Source: Glaciecola sp964418575
GTDB lineage: Bacteria > Pseudomonadota > Gammaproteobacteria > Enterobacterales > Alteromonadaceae
DNA: 9,639 bases
Direction of reading: 5' to 3'
Assembly (NCBI GenBank): GCA_964418575.1
Contig: CAYQMI010000126.1
Coordinates: forward strand, 1-9,639
Both the position numbers and the translations under genes were made by a program. Below, piece after piece: positions 1 through 6,070 of the stretch (positions within the stretch are counted from its first letter, which is position 1; each line of letters opens with the position of its first letter). The notes beneath the pieces were generated by a model that was given only the letters and a program-made list of their open reading frames with translations, did not search any database and had not been told where the DNA came from.

Positions 1-409
1 CATTGGGGTGTTTATTGAGAGTGGCTAAGCTGTGGTCTAAGCCGCCGATACCGTTATCGTCAAGCAGCATACGAATGCGGACACCGCGCTCGGCGGCTTC
101 GTGAATAGCTTCTAACAGTAGGGTACCGGTAACGTCGTTTTCCCAAATATAATATTGAATATCTATAGAGCGCTCTGCGGTTTTTGCAAGCAATACCCGC
201 GTGGCAAACGCATCTTGAGGATTGCCAAGTAAATAAACACCGCTTTGCCCAGGGTAGGTGTTGGTGTTTGGGTTTGTGGCTTGATACAGCAAAGTATCGC
301 TGACTTTCGATGCGCTTAGATAGCTCGATTCTGCGCGCTGCGTTTGCGGTGGCAAAGCGCAGGCACTTACCATAAATGTCGAAAGAAACAGTGTGATAAG
401 TCGGCGCAT
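1..409 (-). CDS. Phospholipase D-family (cardiolipin synthase C-like) lipoprotein, 5' part only
   Basis: The first 136 codons of a minus-strand gene are present; the rest lies beyond the left edge. The protein begins with a short basic and hydrophobic leader ending in a lipobox (MVSAC, Cys17), so it should be exported and lipid-anchored. Residues about 79-119 (SIDIQYYIWENDVTG, then a block ending RIRMLLDDNG) match the first conserved block of bacterial PLD/ClsC-type proteins, which make or remodel phospholipids by phosphatidyl transfer. The catalytic HKD motifs would come after the visible part, so activity cannot be checked. An in-frame ATG at 427 would add six residues (MVDSEH) before the leader. 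I prefer 409 because the basic residues then directly precede the hydrophobic stretch; neither start has a strong ribosome-binding site. It lies 62 bp downstream of the glycosyltransferase on the same strand and may be co-transcribed with it. Confidence 0.8.
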   Translation of the reverse strand, partial: MRRLITLFLSTFMVSACALPPQTQRAESSYLSASKVSDTLLYQATNPNTNTYPGQSGVYLLGNPQDAFATRVLLAKTAERSIDIQYYIWENDVTGTLLLEAIHEAAERGVRIRMLLDDNGIGGLDHSLATLNKHPN

Positions 410-471
410 ATGCTCACTATCTACCATGGTTTCAAATTAGCATATCAGTTTAAAGCCGATAAACAAAAGTT

Positions 472-1731
472 TCAGTCTTCTACACTATGTTTGTTTTTAG
501 CCGCTATCCACTGACTCATATATTGATGAGTTTGCAAGCTATGGTGACAGACCATTTGCTGCAAAAAATTTTGCTGTCGGTTTTCATCGCGCTCTGCAAG
601 TGCTTGTTCAACGGCATTTATCAGGCGAGCTTTGTTACTTTGTGTGTTGAAGTTTTGGTCGAGCATGTTGCGCGTTTCGGGTAAATAGTCATGCTTAGAC
701 TCGTATACATCACCCGCTTTTTGTATAAAGTCCTCGCGCTCTGTCACTATTGCACCGGGCCAAGTAGTAAACTCAAGTCCTTCAGCGCCAATGGGGGTAG
801 TAATGCTTGGGAGTCCGCATCTCATAGCATCTACAATTTTACCTTTAACACCCGCGCCAAATTGTATAGGCGCAAGCAGCACTTTTGCTTGGCTTAACAT
901 TTGATGATGATCTTGCACGTGCCCCTGTATAAATAAACGATTTTTTGGATTGTGCAGATTTTGAATGCGCGGGGGCAAATACGCGCCATATATATGACAT
1001 TTGGCATCGGGCAAACGCTTTGCAATGGCCGGCCATAAGTGCTGAATAAGCACATTTACCGCATCGATATTTGGTGCGTGCCTAAAGTTACCGATACTAA
1101 CAAAGTCTTTGCGCACCTGATGGGCTTCAATGTTTGTTTGTTCTAGTAAGTAGGGGATATGCACTATGTTTTTTTGTGCGATGTGAAAAGTGTTAGTTAG
1201 CAGTTCTTGCTCAAAGGCAGATAGCGTAATAATTAAGTCGCTGCGATAAATACAGGCCATCTCTCTGCTTGTTGCCTCATTAAGCAGCAGTGGTGCATGT
1301 TCTTTATCGAGTATTGCTTTGGGTTGTAAATAAGCAGGCTTACTTGGCTGATAACCGCATTTTTTATAGTGTGCATGCCTTGCGTGGCGAACAAAGTGGA
1401 GGTCTTCAATGTCAAGTACACGCAGCGCTTTAGGGGCAACTTTCATTACGCGCCAAGCAAACTGTTCTTCGCTCAAGAATCGATCGAATAGCACGACATC
1501 GGGGGCAATTTGCGCTACTAAATTGTCAAAGCTACTGCAATTTAGTTTTATTGTATGGCAGGCAACGCCTAAAGGTTTTAAGTCGGTCGAAAGCGGCGAA
1601 ACTTGTGCCGCGCTAGCAAAGTGAACCTCATGTCCACGCTCGGAAAAGGTCTTTAAATAACTAACGATATTTTGGCTTGCGGCGGTGGAAGTTATTTCTG
1701 GCCAAACAAATCCAATAAAAAGGACTTTCAT
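472..1731 (-). CDS. Glycosyltransferase, GT4-type (GT-B fold), cytoplasmic
   Basis: This 419-residue protein has the plan of a GT-B retaining glycosyltransferase. An N-terminal Rossmann-like half opens MKVLFIGFVWPE. The C-terminal Glycos_transf_1-type half begins near residue 208 (VSIGNFRHAPNIDAV) and carries the nucleotide-sugar loop FGAGVKGKIVDAMRCGLP at 291-308. In that loop the usual Glu after Lys-Ile is an Asp (D301), a conservative change. The central segment FDRFLSEEQFAWR (82-94), followed by a LDIEDLHFVRHAR block, is typical of a GT group seen in marine gammaproteobacteria. There is no signal peptide or membrane span. It probably transfers a sugar to a cell-surface glycan or lipid; donor and acceptor cannot be told. 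The start ATG follows a GAGAG purine stretch at about 9 nt. It is transcribed divergently from the reductase-HDOD pair and leads into the PLD lipoprotein gene. Confidence 0.85.
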   Translation of the reverse strand: MKVLFIGFVWPEITSTAASQNIVSYLKTFSERGHEVHFASAAQVSPLSTDLKPLGVACHTIKLNCSSFDNLVAQIAPDVVLFDRFLSEEQFAWRVMKVAPKALRVLDIEDLHFVRHARHAHYKKCGYQPSKPAYLQPKAILDKEHAPLLLNEATSREMACIYRSDLIITLSAFEQELLTNTFHIAQKNIVHIPYLLEQTNIEAHQVRKDFVSIGNFRHAPNIDAVNVLIQHLWPAIAKRLPDAKCHIYGAYLPPRIQNLHNPKNRLFIQGHVQDHHQMLSQAKVLLAPIQFGAGVKGKIVDAMRCGLPSITTPIGAEGLEFTTWPGAIVTEREDFIQKAGDVYESKHDYLPETRNMLDQNFNTQSNKARLINAVEQALAERDENRQQNFLQQMVCHHSLQTHQYMSQWIAAKNKHSVED

Positions 1732-1824
1732 GTTTTTTCTCTCAAGGCTTGCATCTTTGTCACTTGTGTCTTAGAACTATGGTTTAAGATCACTGTAAGT
1801 GTTGCAAATACGCAATGCTGAATT

Positions 1825-1837
1825 GGAGTCTATCTTG
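1825..1837 (+). promoter_or_regulatory. Ribosome-binding site that sets a TTG start
   Basis: GGAG at 1825-1828 sits 6 nt before an in-frame TTG at 1835-1837. The more upstream GTG start at 1799 has no comparable purine-rich site. This supports TTG as the start of the reductase. Confidence 0.55.
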
Positions 1838-2902
1838 AGCGAGAAGATACCACAGGTAAGCACCAATAAGCATGCTCATCATGTAATTTTTGGTGCCGGC
1901 TTAATAGGGTGTTATTTAGGAGGGGCACTTACTGGAGCAAAGCAAAGTGTCTCGCTTATTGGTCGTAAGCATTTTTTAAAACAACTGCAAAAGCAATTTA
2001 CTATAAGCGACTATACAGGCAATCGGTTGCATGTGTCTCCACTACCCGCCTGCTTTGAAATTGAAAAAGCCGCAGATTGCGCCGCTGCTGATGTAATTTG
2101 GTTAACGGTAAAATGTACTGCCTTAGACGATGCCATTGCTGATATGCGTCCCTTGGTTAACAAAAATACGATGATTATCTGTTGTCAAAATGGAGTGAGT
2201 AATCATCAAAGTGTAGAGGCTGCGTTTCCGCATAACACAGTGATACGTGCAATGGTTCCTTTTAATGTGGTAAACGATGAGGGTGGGGTATTTCATCGCG
2301 GTTCAGAAGGGAAGATGATACTTGAAATTAATTCTGAGTTAGCCAGTTCAATTAAATGGCTAGCAAGACAGTTGAATACGGCACTGCTGCCAGTAGATAT
2401 TACCTATCACATGACCGCGCTCCAGTGGGCTAAGCTTCAACTGAACTTAAGTAATGCGGTAAATGCGCTTGCCGATATCCCCGTAAAAGAGATGTTAGAA
2501 ACAAGCATTTATCGAAAATTTATTGCGACCTTGATGGAAGAATTACTTGATGTCACTGATAAACAAAAAATAAAACTACCGAAAATCGCAAATTTGCCGA
2601 ATACATGGATACCGAAAGTATTAAGGCTACCCGACTTTTTATTTAAATTGCTTGCGCAGAAAATGATTGCTGTCGACCCAAAGGTAAAACTATCGATGTG
2701 GTGGGATCTTAAGCAAGACAAACTTACCGAAGTGGATTTCATTAACGGTAAAGTGCTAAGCCAGGCTGACAAGCTAGAAGTGGCGGTACCTGCAAATAAA
2801 TGGATAGTTTCTTTAATTCACCGTGCTGAGAAGGGCGAGCGCCCTAGTGCAGATGAGTTTAAAGAGGCGCTATTAGAATTCGAACGAGAGCATAATGCAT
2901 GA
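1835..2902 (+). CDS. Ketopantoate reductase-family (ApbA/PanE) NADP-dependent oxidoreductase
   Basis: The 355-residue soluble protein (from the TTG start) carries the hallmarks of the 2-dehydropantoate 2-reductase family: the nucleotide-binding GAGLIG at about 20-25, LTVKC at 90-94, CQNGV at 117-121, the catalytic-domain block WAKLQLNLSNAVNAL (about 198-212) with Lys200 and Asn204, and TEVDFINGKV at 298-307. Canonical PanE reduces ketopantoate to pantoate with NADPH for CoA synthesis. This protein is longer than E. coli PanE (about 300 residues). It also has the NLSNAVNAL version of the active-site helix, so it may be a paralogue acting on another 2-oxo acid; hence no gene symbol. The open frame extends to a GTG at 1799, but the Shine-Dalgarno site favours 1835. 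Its stop overlaps the next gene's start (ATGA), implying one transcript and translational coupling. Confidence 0.85.
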   Translation: MSEKIPQVSTNKHAHHVIFGAGLIGCYLGGALTGAKQSVSLIGRKHFLKQLQKQFTISDYTGNRLHVSPLPACFEIEKAADCAAADVIWLTVKCTALDDAIADMRPLVNKNTMIICCQNGVSNHQSVEAAFPHNTVIRAMVPFNVVNDEGGVFHRGSEGKMILEINSELASSIKWLARQLNTALLPVDITYHMTALQWAKLQLNLSNAVNALADIPVKEMLETSIYRKFIATLMEELLDVTDKQKIKLPKIANLPNTWIPKVLRLPDFLFKLLAQKMIAVDPKVKLSMWWDLKQDKLTEVDFINGKVLSQADKLEVAVPANKWIVSLIHRAEKGERPSADEFKEALLEFEREHNA

Positions 2903-3792
2903 CCAATAATCTCAGGGTAGTGGGAAATGAAGCAACAAGGCCTTTTATGAACGCAATAGAGTACTCACAAAAAGCAGCGGAACTTTTTTCGATTCCTGAA
3001 ACAGCATCGCAGATAAAACGGATGTCTGATTCGGGTAAAGCCAGTGTGCAAGATATTTCAAAAATTGTGATGTTAGATCCTGGCTTAACTGCGCAAATTC
3101 TGAAATTAGCGAATAGCTCTATTTATCGCTTTCCTCGCAAAATCGAGACCATTGAAAAAGCCATTCAAATTATTGGCGTGCGAGCTGTTTACGACTACGC
3201 ACTGGTGTTTAGCGTGTCTAATTCTTTAGGTAAAGAGCAAGACCGTTATATAAGCGTTGACAACTTCTGGAAACAAAGCCTTATTAGCGCTTTTATGGGA
3301 AAACACATTGCCCAGATTTGCGGTGAGCGAGACATTCATCGAGTCGTTACGAGCGGTTTGTTACATAATGTGGGTGAGCTTGCTGTGCTGCGTGTAAATT
3401 CAAGCGTTGTAAGAGACTGTAATCGCTTTGGCAGAACGGTAAAGCCTAAACAAAGTCAGCAGGAAGTTTTGGGTTTCAGCTTTGCAGAAATCTCAGCATC
3501 TTTATTACAACGATGGATGCTGCCAGACTCAATCGTTTCTACCGTTGCGATGCAGCATCATGATGATGGCCCGTCGGTTACTGTAGAATCGCAAATTATG
3601 CAGTTAGCATACGAGATGTCTTTGGTGATGACCTATCCCGATTATTATAAGCTCGACATCCATGTTCCTAGTTTTTTATATCACTGTTTAGATATTCAAG
3701 CTGAGCAACTTGTTGCGCTATACGAAGTCGTTAAGACAGAGTGTAACGAGACACTTAAACTGTTTAATAAAAACTTAAGTGAAGCTGCATAA
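2899..3792 (+). CDS. HDOD domain signalling protein
   Basis: This 297-residue cytoplasmic protein is an HDOD (HD-related output domain) protein. It matches the family over residues about 24-215, in the order IPETASQIKRMS, VMLDPGLTAQILKLANS, IETIEKAIQIIGVRAVYDY and SGLLHNVGELAVL. The position of the HD metal motif reads His156-Asn157, as expected for HDOD domains, which lack the phosphohydrolase site and serve as signalling or scaffold modules. No receiver, GGDEF, EAL or kinase domain is attached; the C-terminal 80 residues look helical. HDOD proteins of gammaproteobacteria are often linked to c-di-GMP, motility or stress signalling, but no partner is visible here. The start ATG overlaps the reductase stop by 4 bp and is preceded by a GAGAG stretch. 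A downstream ATG at codon 17 is possible, but the overlap favours 2899. Confidence 0.88.
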   Translation: MTNNLRVVGNEATRPFMNAIEYSQKAAELFSIPETASQIKRMSDSGKASVQDISKIVMLDPGLTAQILKLANSSIYRFPRKIETIEKAIQIIGVRAVYDYALVFSVSNSLGKEQDRYISVDNFWKQSLISAFMGKHIAQICGERDIHRVVTSGLLHNVGELAVLRVNSSVVRDCNRFGRTVKPKQSQQEVLGFSFAEISASLLQRWMLPDSIVSTVAMQHHDDGPSVTVESQIMQLAYEMSLVMTYPDYYKLDIHVPSFLYHCLDIQAEQLVALYEVVKTECNETLKLFNKNLSEAA

Positions 3793-3804
3793 GCAGGCTT
3801 CACT
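3766..3804 (-). terminator. Intrinsic terminator of the thioesterase gene, possibly bidirectional
   Basis: AGTGAAGC (3778-3785) pairs perfectly with GCTTCACT (3797-3804), and inner TGC/GCA pairs close a 4-nt ATAA loop with one bulged base. Read on the minus strand the hairpin is followed within a few bases by TTTTT (3769-3773), the form of a Rho-independent terminator for the thioesterase gene ending at 3823. The HDOD stop codon lies in the loop. On the plus strand the T tract is poor, so termination of the HDOD transcript here is less certain. Confidence 0.65.
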
Positions 3805-3822
3805 CGCACTTAATTGTTAAAC

Positions 3823-4626
3823 CTAGTCAAATACTGCAATGGTTTGTCTCGATAGCGCAATCACCTTGCCGTGTGCATCCCACACTGTAGCCTCAGTATG
3901 CCCATATCCATCCGCCGCCTGACGCGTTTCCTCTTTGTACGCAAACCAATCATTGGGCGCAACATCAGCGTGTGGATAAATAAACTCTAGGTTCCAGCTC
4001 ACTGTACTTGCCGGCGCCGGCCAACGAAGTTGCTGAATAAGAGTAGGGGGCCATGCGTCTAACAGGCTAATAACATGCGCTTGGGTAATTGCTTTGGGCG
4101 CCTTTTTAAAACGCATCCAACCATGGTAATGACTGCTCTTTTTACCCGTAAAAGGAATACCACCAGAATCAATAGATAGCTCGTAGTGACGCAAAAACTT
4201 AGGCGTCACTTTGGGTATTTGCGGAATGAAGTTAGCTTTTTTGGGAAGGCTTAAGTGGTGCTCTTCGGTGTTTACAACAAAGGTTTTCGATTCACGCGCT
4301 TTTGCAAAACAAAACTGTATCATGACACAGTTTTTACCCTCTTGAACCGCTCTAGCAAGTAATTGCGATATGTTTTTACCTTCGCGTACTATTTCTATCT
4401 GAATATTAAATGCCTGTTCACTAACAAGTGGGCCAACAAAGTTTGTAGTCATGGAGCGCAGGTAACGATCGCTGTCTACATACTCACTGGCTGCTGCATA
4501 GAGCAGGGCAGCAGACAAACCACCAAAAACGGTTCTTCCTTGCGACCAATCCTTTGGAATGGTCATGCTGAGATTTTCTTGTTGTCGATGTGTTTTGGCG
4601 ATTTCTATTAATGCATCAAAGTCCAT
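3823..4626 (-). CDS. Acyl-CoA thioesterase-like protein, double hotdog (4HBT_3/TesB-like)
   Basis: The 267-residue soluble protein has two tandem hotdog halves. The first half holds the conserved DWSQGRTVFGGLSAALL (26-42), where the helix of the hotdog fold packs. The second half supplies residues that line up with the Asp-Thr-Gln triad of TesB-type thioesterases: Asp190 in SLLDAWPP, Thr208 in ASTVSW and Gln261 in SRQTIAVFD. Such enzymes hydrolyse acyl-CoA to free acid and CoA; chain length cannot be predicted. Full length for the family. It lies on the same strand as the AlkB/XylM-like hydroxylase and 137 bp downstream of it, but a strong hairpin and a candidate promoter in the gap suggest it is a separate transcript. 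It converges on the HDOD gene. The start is taken from the homologous N-terminus; the ribosome-binding site is weak (GAGCG). Confidence 0.82.
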   Translation of the reverse strand: MDFDALIEIAKTHRQQENLSMTIPKDWSQGRTVFGGLSAALLYAAASEYVDSDRYLRSMTTNFVGPLVSEQAFNIQIEIVREGKNISQLLARAVQEGKNCVMIQFCFAKARESKTFVVNTEEHHLSLPKKANFIPQIPKVTPKFLRHYELSIDSGGIPFTGKKSSHYHGWMRFKKAPKAITQAHVISLLDAWPPTLIQQLRWPAPASTVSWNLEFIYPHADVAPNDWFAYKEETRQAADGYGHTEATVWDAHGKVIALSRQTIAVFD

Positions 4627-4659
4627 ACTGCGCTCAAATCAAGTGGTCGGATTAGTTAG

Positions 4660-4688
4660 ATTAGACAGAATGTAAGCTTGATTTGCAA
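4660..4688 (-). promoter_or_regulatory. Candidate sigma-70 promoter for the thioesterase gene
   Basis: On the minus strand TTGCAA (4683-4688) is separated by 17 nt from TCTAAT (4660-4665; five of six matches to TATAAT). This would give a 5' leader of roughly 25 nt before the ATG at 4626. The assignment rests on spacing and consensus match only. Confidence 0.4.
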
Positions 4689-4730
4689 CAGTTCAGAGTC
4701 AAAAACAGGGCGTAAAGAATAGTAAACCAA

Positions 4731-4754
4731 TGGGCAGAGCGAGCGCTCTGCCCA
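4731..4754 (-). terminator. Strong hairpin terminator after the hydroxylase gene
   Basis: TGGGCAGAGC (4731-4740) and GCTCTGCCCA (4745-4754) form a perfect, GC-rich 10-bp stem with a 4-nt GAGC loop, starting about 9 bp past the hydroxylase stop. On the minus strand it is followed by a T-enriched but interrupted stretch (TTGGTTTAC). It is therefore a likely, not textbook, intrinsic terminator separating the hydroxylase from the thioesterase gene. Confidence 0.6.
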
Positions 4755-4763
4755 AGAAAATGC

Positions 4764-5921
4764 CTAATAAAGAAGTGATTGAATAAAGTTAGTAGGTTGA
4801 TTGCTCGCCTGTCGTTTTAATATCTCAAGCTCGCGTTCGTTAGCAAAATGTGCATCCCAATGCTCTAGCTTTGGCTGCATAAGCTTAAACCAAAGAGGCG
4901 GTATAAGCACAATGCCGATGGTTGAGATATAGCCGCTTATCATAACGGGCGCATCTTCCATAGGCTCGAGCTTTTCAAAAGGTACTGCGCCTTGTGCATG
5001 GTGGTGACTATGGCGAGGCAAATTGAACATTGCCCAGCAGCTGATTTTGCGGTTTGAATTCCATGAATGCTTTGGCTTTACAGGCTGTTTTGGATCTCTT
5101 ACAAGACCATAATGCTCCATGTAATTTACGACCTCCAGTATCAGTTTAGCCATAATGCCAATCGCGCTGAAAAACAACAGCCCTTGCCAACTTGCGAGAA
5201 CAAAAGCCAAGACTAACCAAGTTGCTGTCATCGCTATGCCACGCAAATACTGGTTGTGAACACTTATAACAGACTGGTTTTTGCGGCTTAAGCGTTTAGT
5301 TTCAATCTTCCATGCGGATATATTTGTACCTACTACCGCTCGAGCAACGTGCGAATATACATTGCGCCCACGAGGTGCGGTAACCGGGTCTTCTTCGGTG
5401 GCAACCTTAGCATGATGGTGAAACACATGTTCAATAGAGAAGTTAGCATCAAAGCTTAATGCCATTAACCAGCGTCCGGTGGTGACCGCAAATTTGCTGC
5501 GTAATCTGTGCACAAGCTCGTGCCCAACAACGGTGGCTGCTCCGCTTAGCAGAAACCCGCAAAAGAACACAGCAATAAAAAGCTGCCATAGTGTAGTATT
5601 TTGTTTTGCCGCAATTAAATCGTAGCCAACAAGCTCAGATATGTTTTGCATAAAAGGCCAGTCGTAGGGCGTGACTAACCACATGGCAATAGTCAACATA
5701 AATAGTGCTAAGGGAAGAGCACTATACAAAAGCGTATTTAGCAAGCGCGTATGCTGCATGTTTGGTTTGGATAAATCATCCCCTAAAAAGGCATCACCAA
5801 ACACATAAATTCCAACAAAAAGCATAAACCCTAGCCAAATAAAATGACCACCAAACAACAAACACGCACATCCAATTAGGATGGTTATAAAATAGTGGAA
5901 AAACTTCACGTAATGGAACAT
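4764..5921 (-). CDS. AlkB/XylM-family membrane di-iron hydroxylase
   Basis: The 385-residue integral inner-membrane protein belongs to the fatty-acid-desaturase/hydroxylase superfamily, on the hydroxylase side. Its histidine motifs, in order, are HELVH (134-138), EHVFHHH (164-170) followed by VATEEDPVTAP, NYMEHYG (266-272, the 'HYG' motif that marks alkane and xylene hydroxylases) and LPRHSHHHA (301-309). Hydrophobic spans lie near 10-40, 62-85, 112-132, 230-256 and 330-348. Such enzymes use two irons and O2 to hydroxylate alkyl or methyl groups, with electrons from rubredoxin or a ferredoxin-type reductase, none of which is encoded here. The start at 5921 is chosen because AAGGAG (5930-5935) lies 8 nt upstream and the hydrophobic N-terminus begins there; the open frame runs 28 codons further without such a site. 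It is divergent from the AraC regulator. The substrate (alkane, alkyl-aromatic or fatty compound) cannot be settled by sequence. Confidence 0.88.
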   Translation of the reverse strand: MFHYVKFFHYFITILIGCACLLFGGHFIWLGFMLFVGIYVFGDAFLGDDLSKPNMQHTRLLNTLLYSALPLALFMLTIAMWLVTPYDWPFMQNISELVGYDLIAAKQNTTLWQLFIAVFFCGFLLSGAATVVGHELVHRLRSKFAVTTGRWLMALSFDANFSIEHVFHHHAKVATEEDPVTAPRGRNVYSHVARAVVGTNISAWKIETKRLSRKNQSVISVHNQYLRGIAMTATWLVLAFVLASWQGLLFFSAIGIMAKLILEVVNYMEHYGLVRDPKQPVKPKHSWNSNRKISCWAMFNLPRHSHHHAQGAVPFEKLEPMEDAPVMISGYISTIGIVLIPPLWFKLMQPKLEHWDAHFANERELEILKRQASNQPTNFIQSLLY

Positions 5922-6070
5922 CACTTCAACTCCTTGTTTTGATAGAAGCACAATGCCATGCATGCAAACACTGCGTGAGAGCAAAAAATGACAATAAGGG
6001 GTCATTTGTTGCCATATGTGAATTTTTACATTACTGTGATACGCATATTCTTGCGAAGTTAGGGTTAAGG
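5922..6070. promoter_or_regulatory. Divergent control region between hydroxylase and AraC genes, with candidate operator
   Basis: This 149-bp gap must hold both promoters. It contains a perfect 7-bp inverted repeat, AAATGAC (5986-5992) and GTCATTT (6001-6007), with an 8-nt spacer, near the middle. It also contains an 8-bp palindrome TGCATGCA at 5959-5966, close to the hydroxylase leader. The hydroxylase ribosome-binding site AAGGAG is at 5930-5935, and the AraC-gene site AGGG at 6061-6064. I could not pick out a convincing -35/-10 pair in either direction, which would fit activator dependence. That the AraC protein binds here is inference. Confidence 0.5.

Noticed and set aside
487..897. Short plus-strand open frames inside the glycosyltransferase gene
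   Set aside because: They are antisense to a complete, family-matching gene and lack recognisable domains or ribosome-binding sites. The same holds for the antisense frames within the other genes.
1732..1834. Sigma-70 promoter for the reductase gene (TAAGAT at 1785-1790)
   Set aside because: A partial -10 match is present, but no -35 hexamer at acceptable spacing could be supported.
2899..3792. HD-type phosphohydrolase or HD-GYP phosphodiesterase
   Set aside because: The metal motif is His-Asn, not His-Asp, and no GYP motif exists; the pattern is that of an HDOD domain.
4764..5921. Fatty acid desaturase as the hydroxylase's identity
   Set aside because: The histidine boxes are shared by the superfamily, but the HYG motif and the AlkB/XylM-like C-terminal region point to a hydroxylase.
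5922..6005. 28-codon N-terminal extension of the hydroxylase frame
   Set aside because: It has no ribosome-binding site and occupies the divergent control region, whereas a strong AAGGAG lies 8 nt before the ATG at 5921.
5939..6070. 44-codon upstream extension of the AraC regulator from a TTG
   Set aside because: Cys/His-rich stretch with no family similarity; it would overlap the hydroxylase leader, and AGGG precedes the ATG at 6071.
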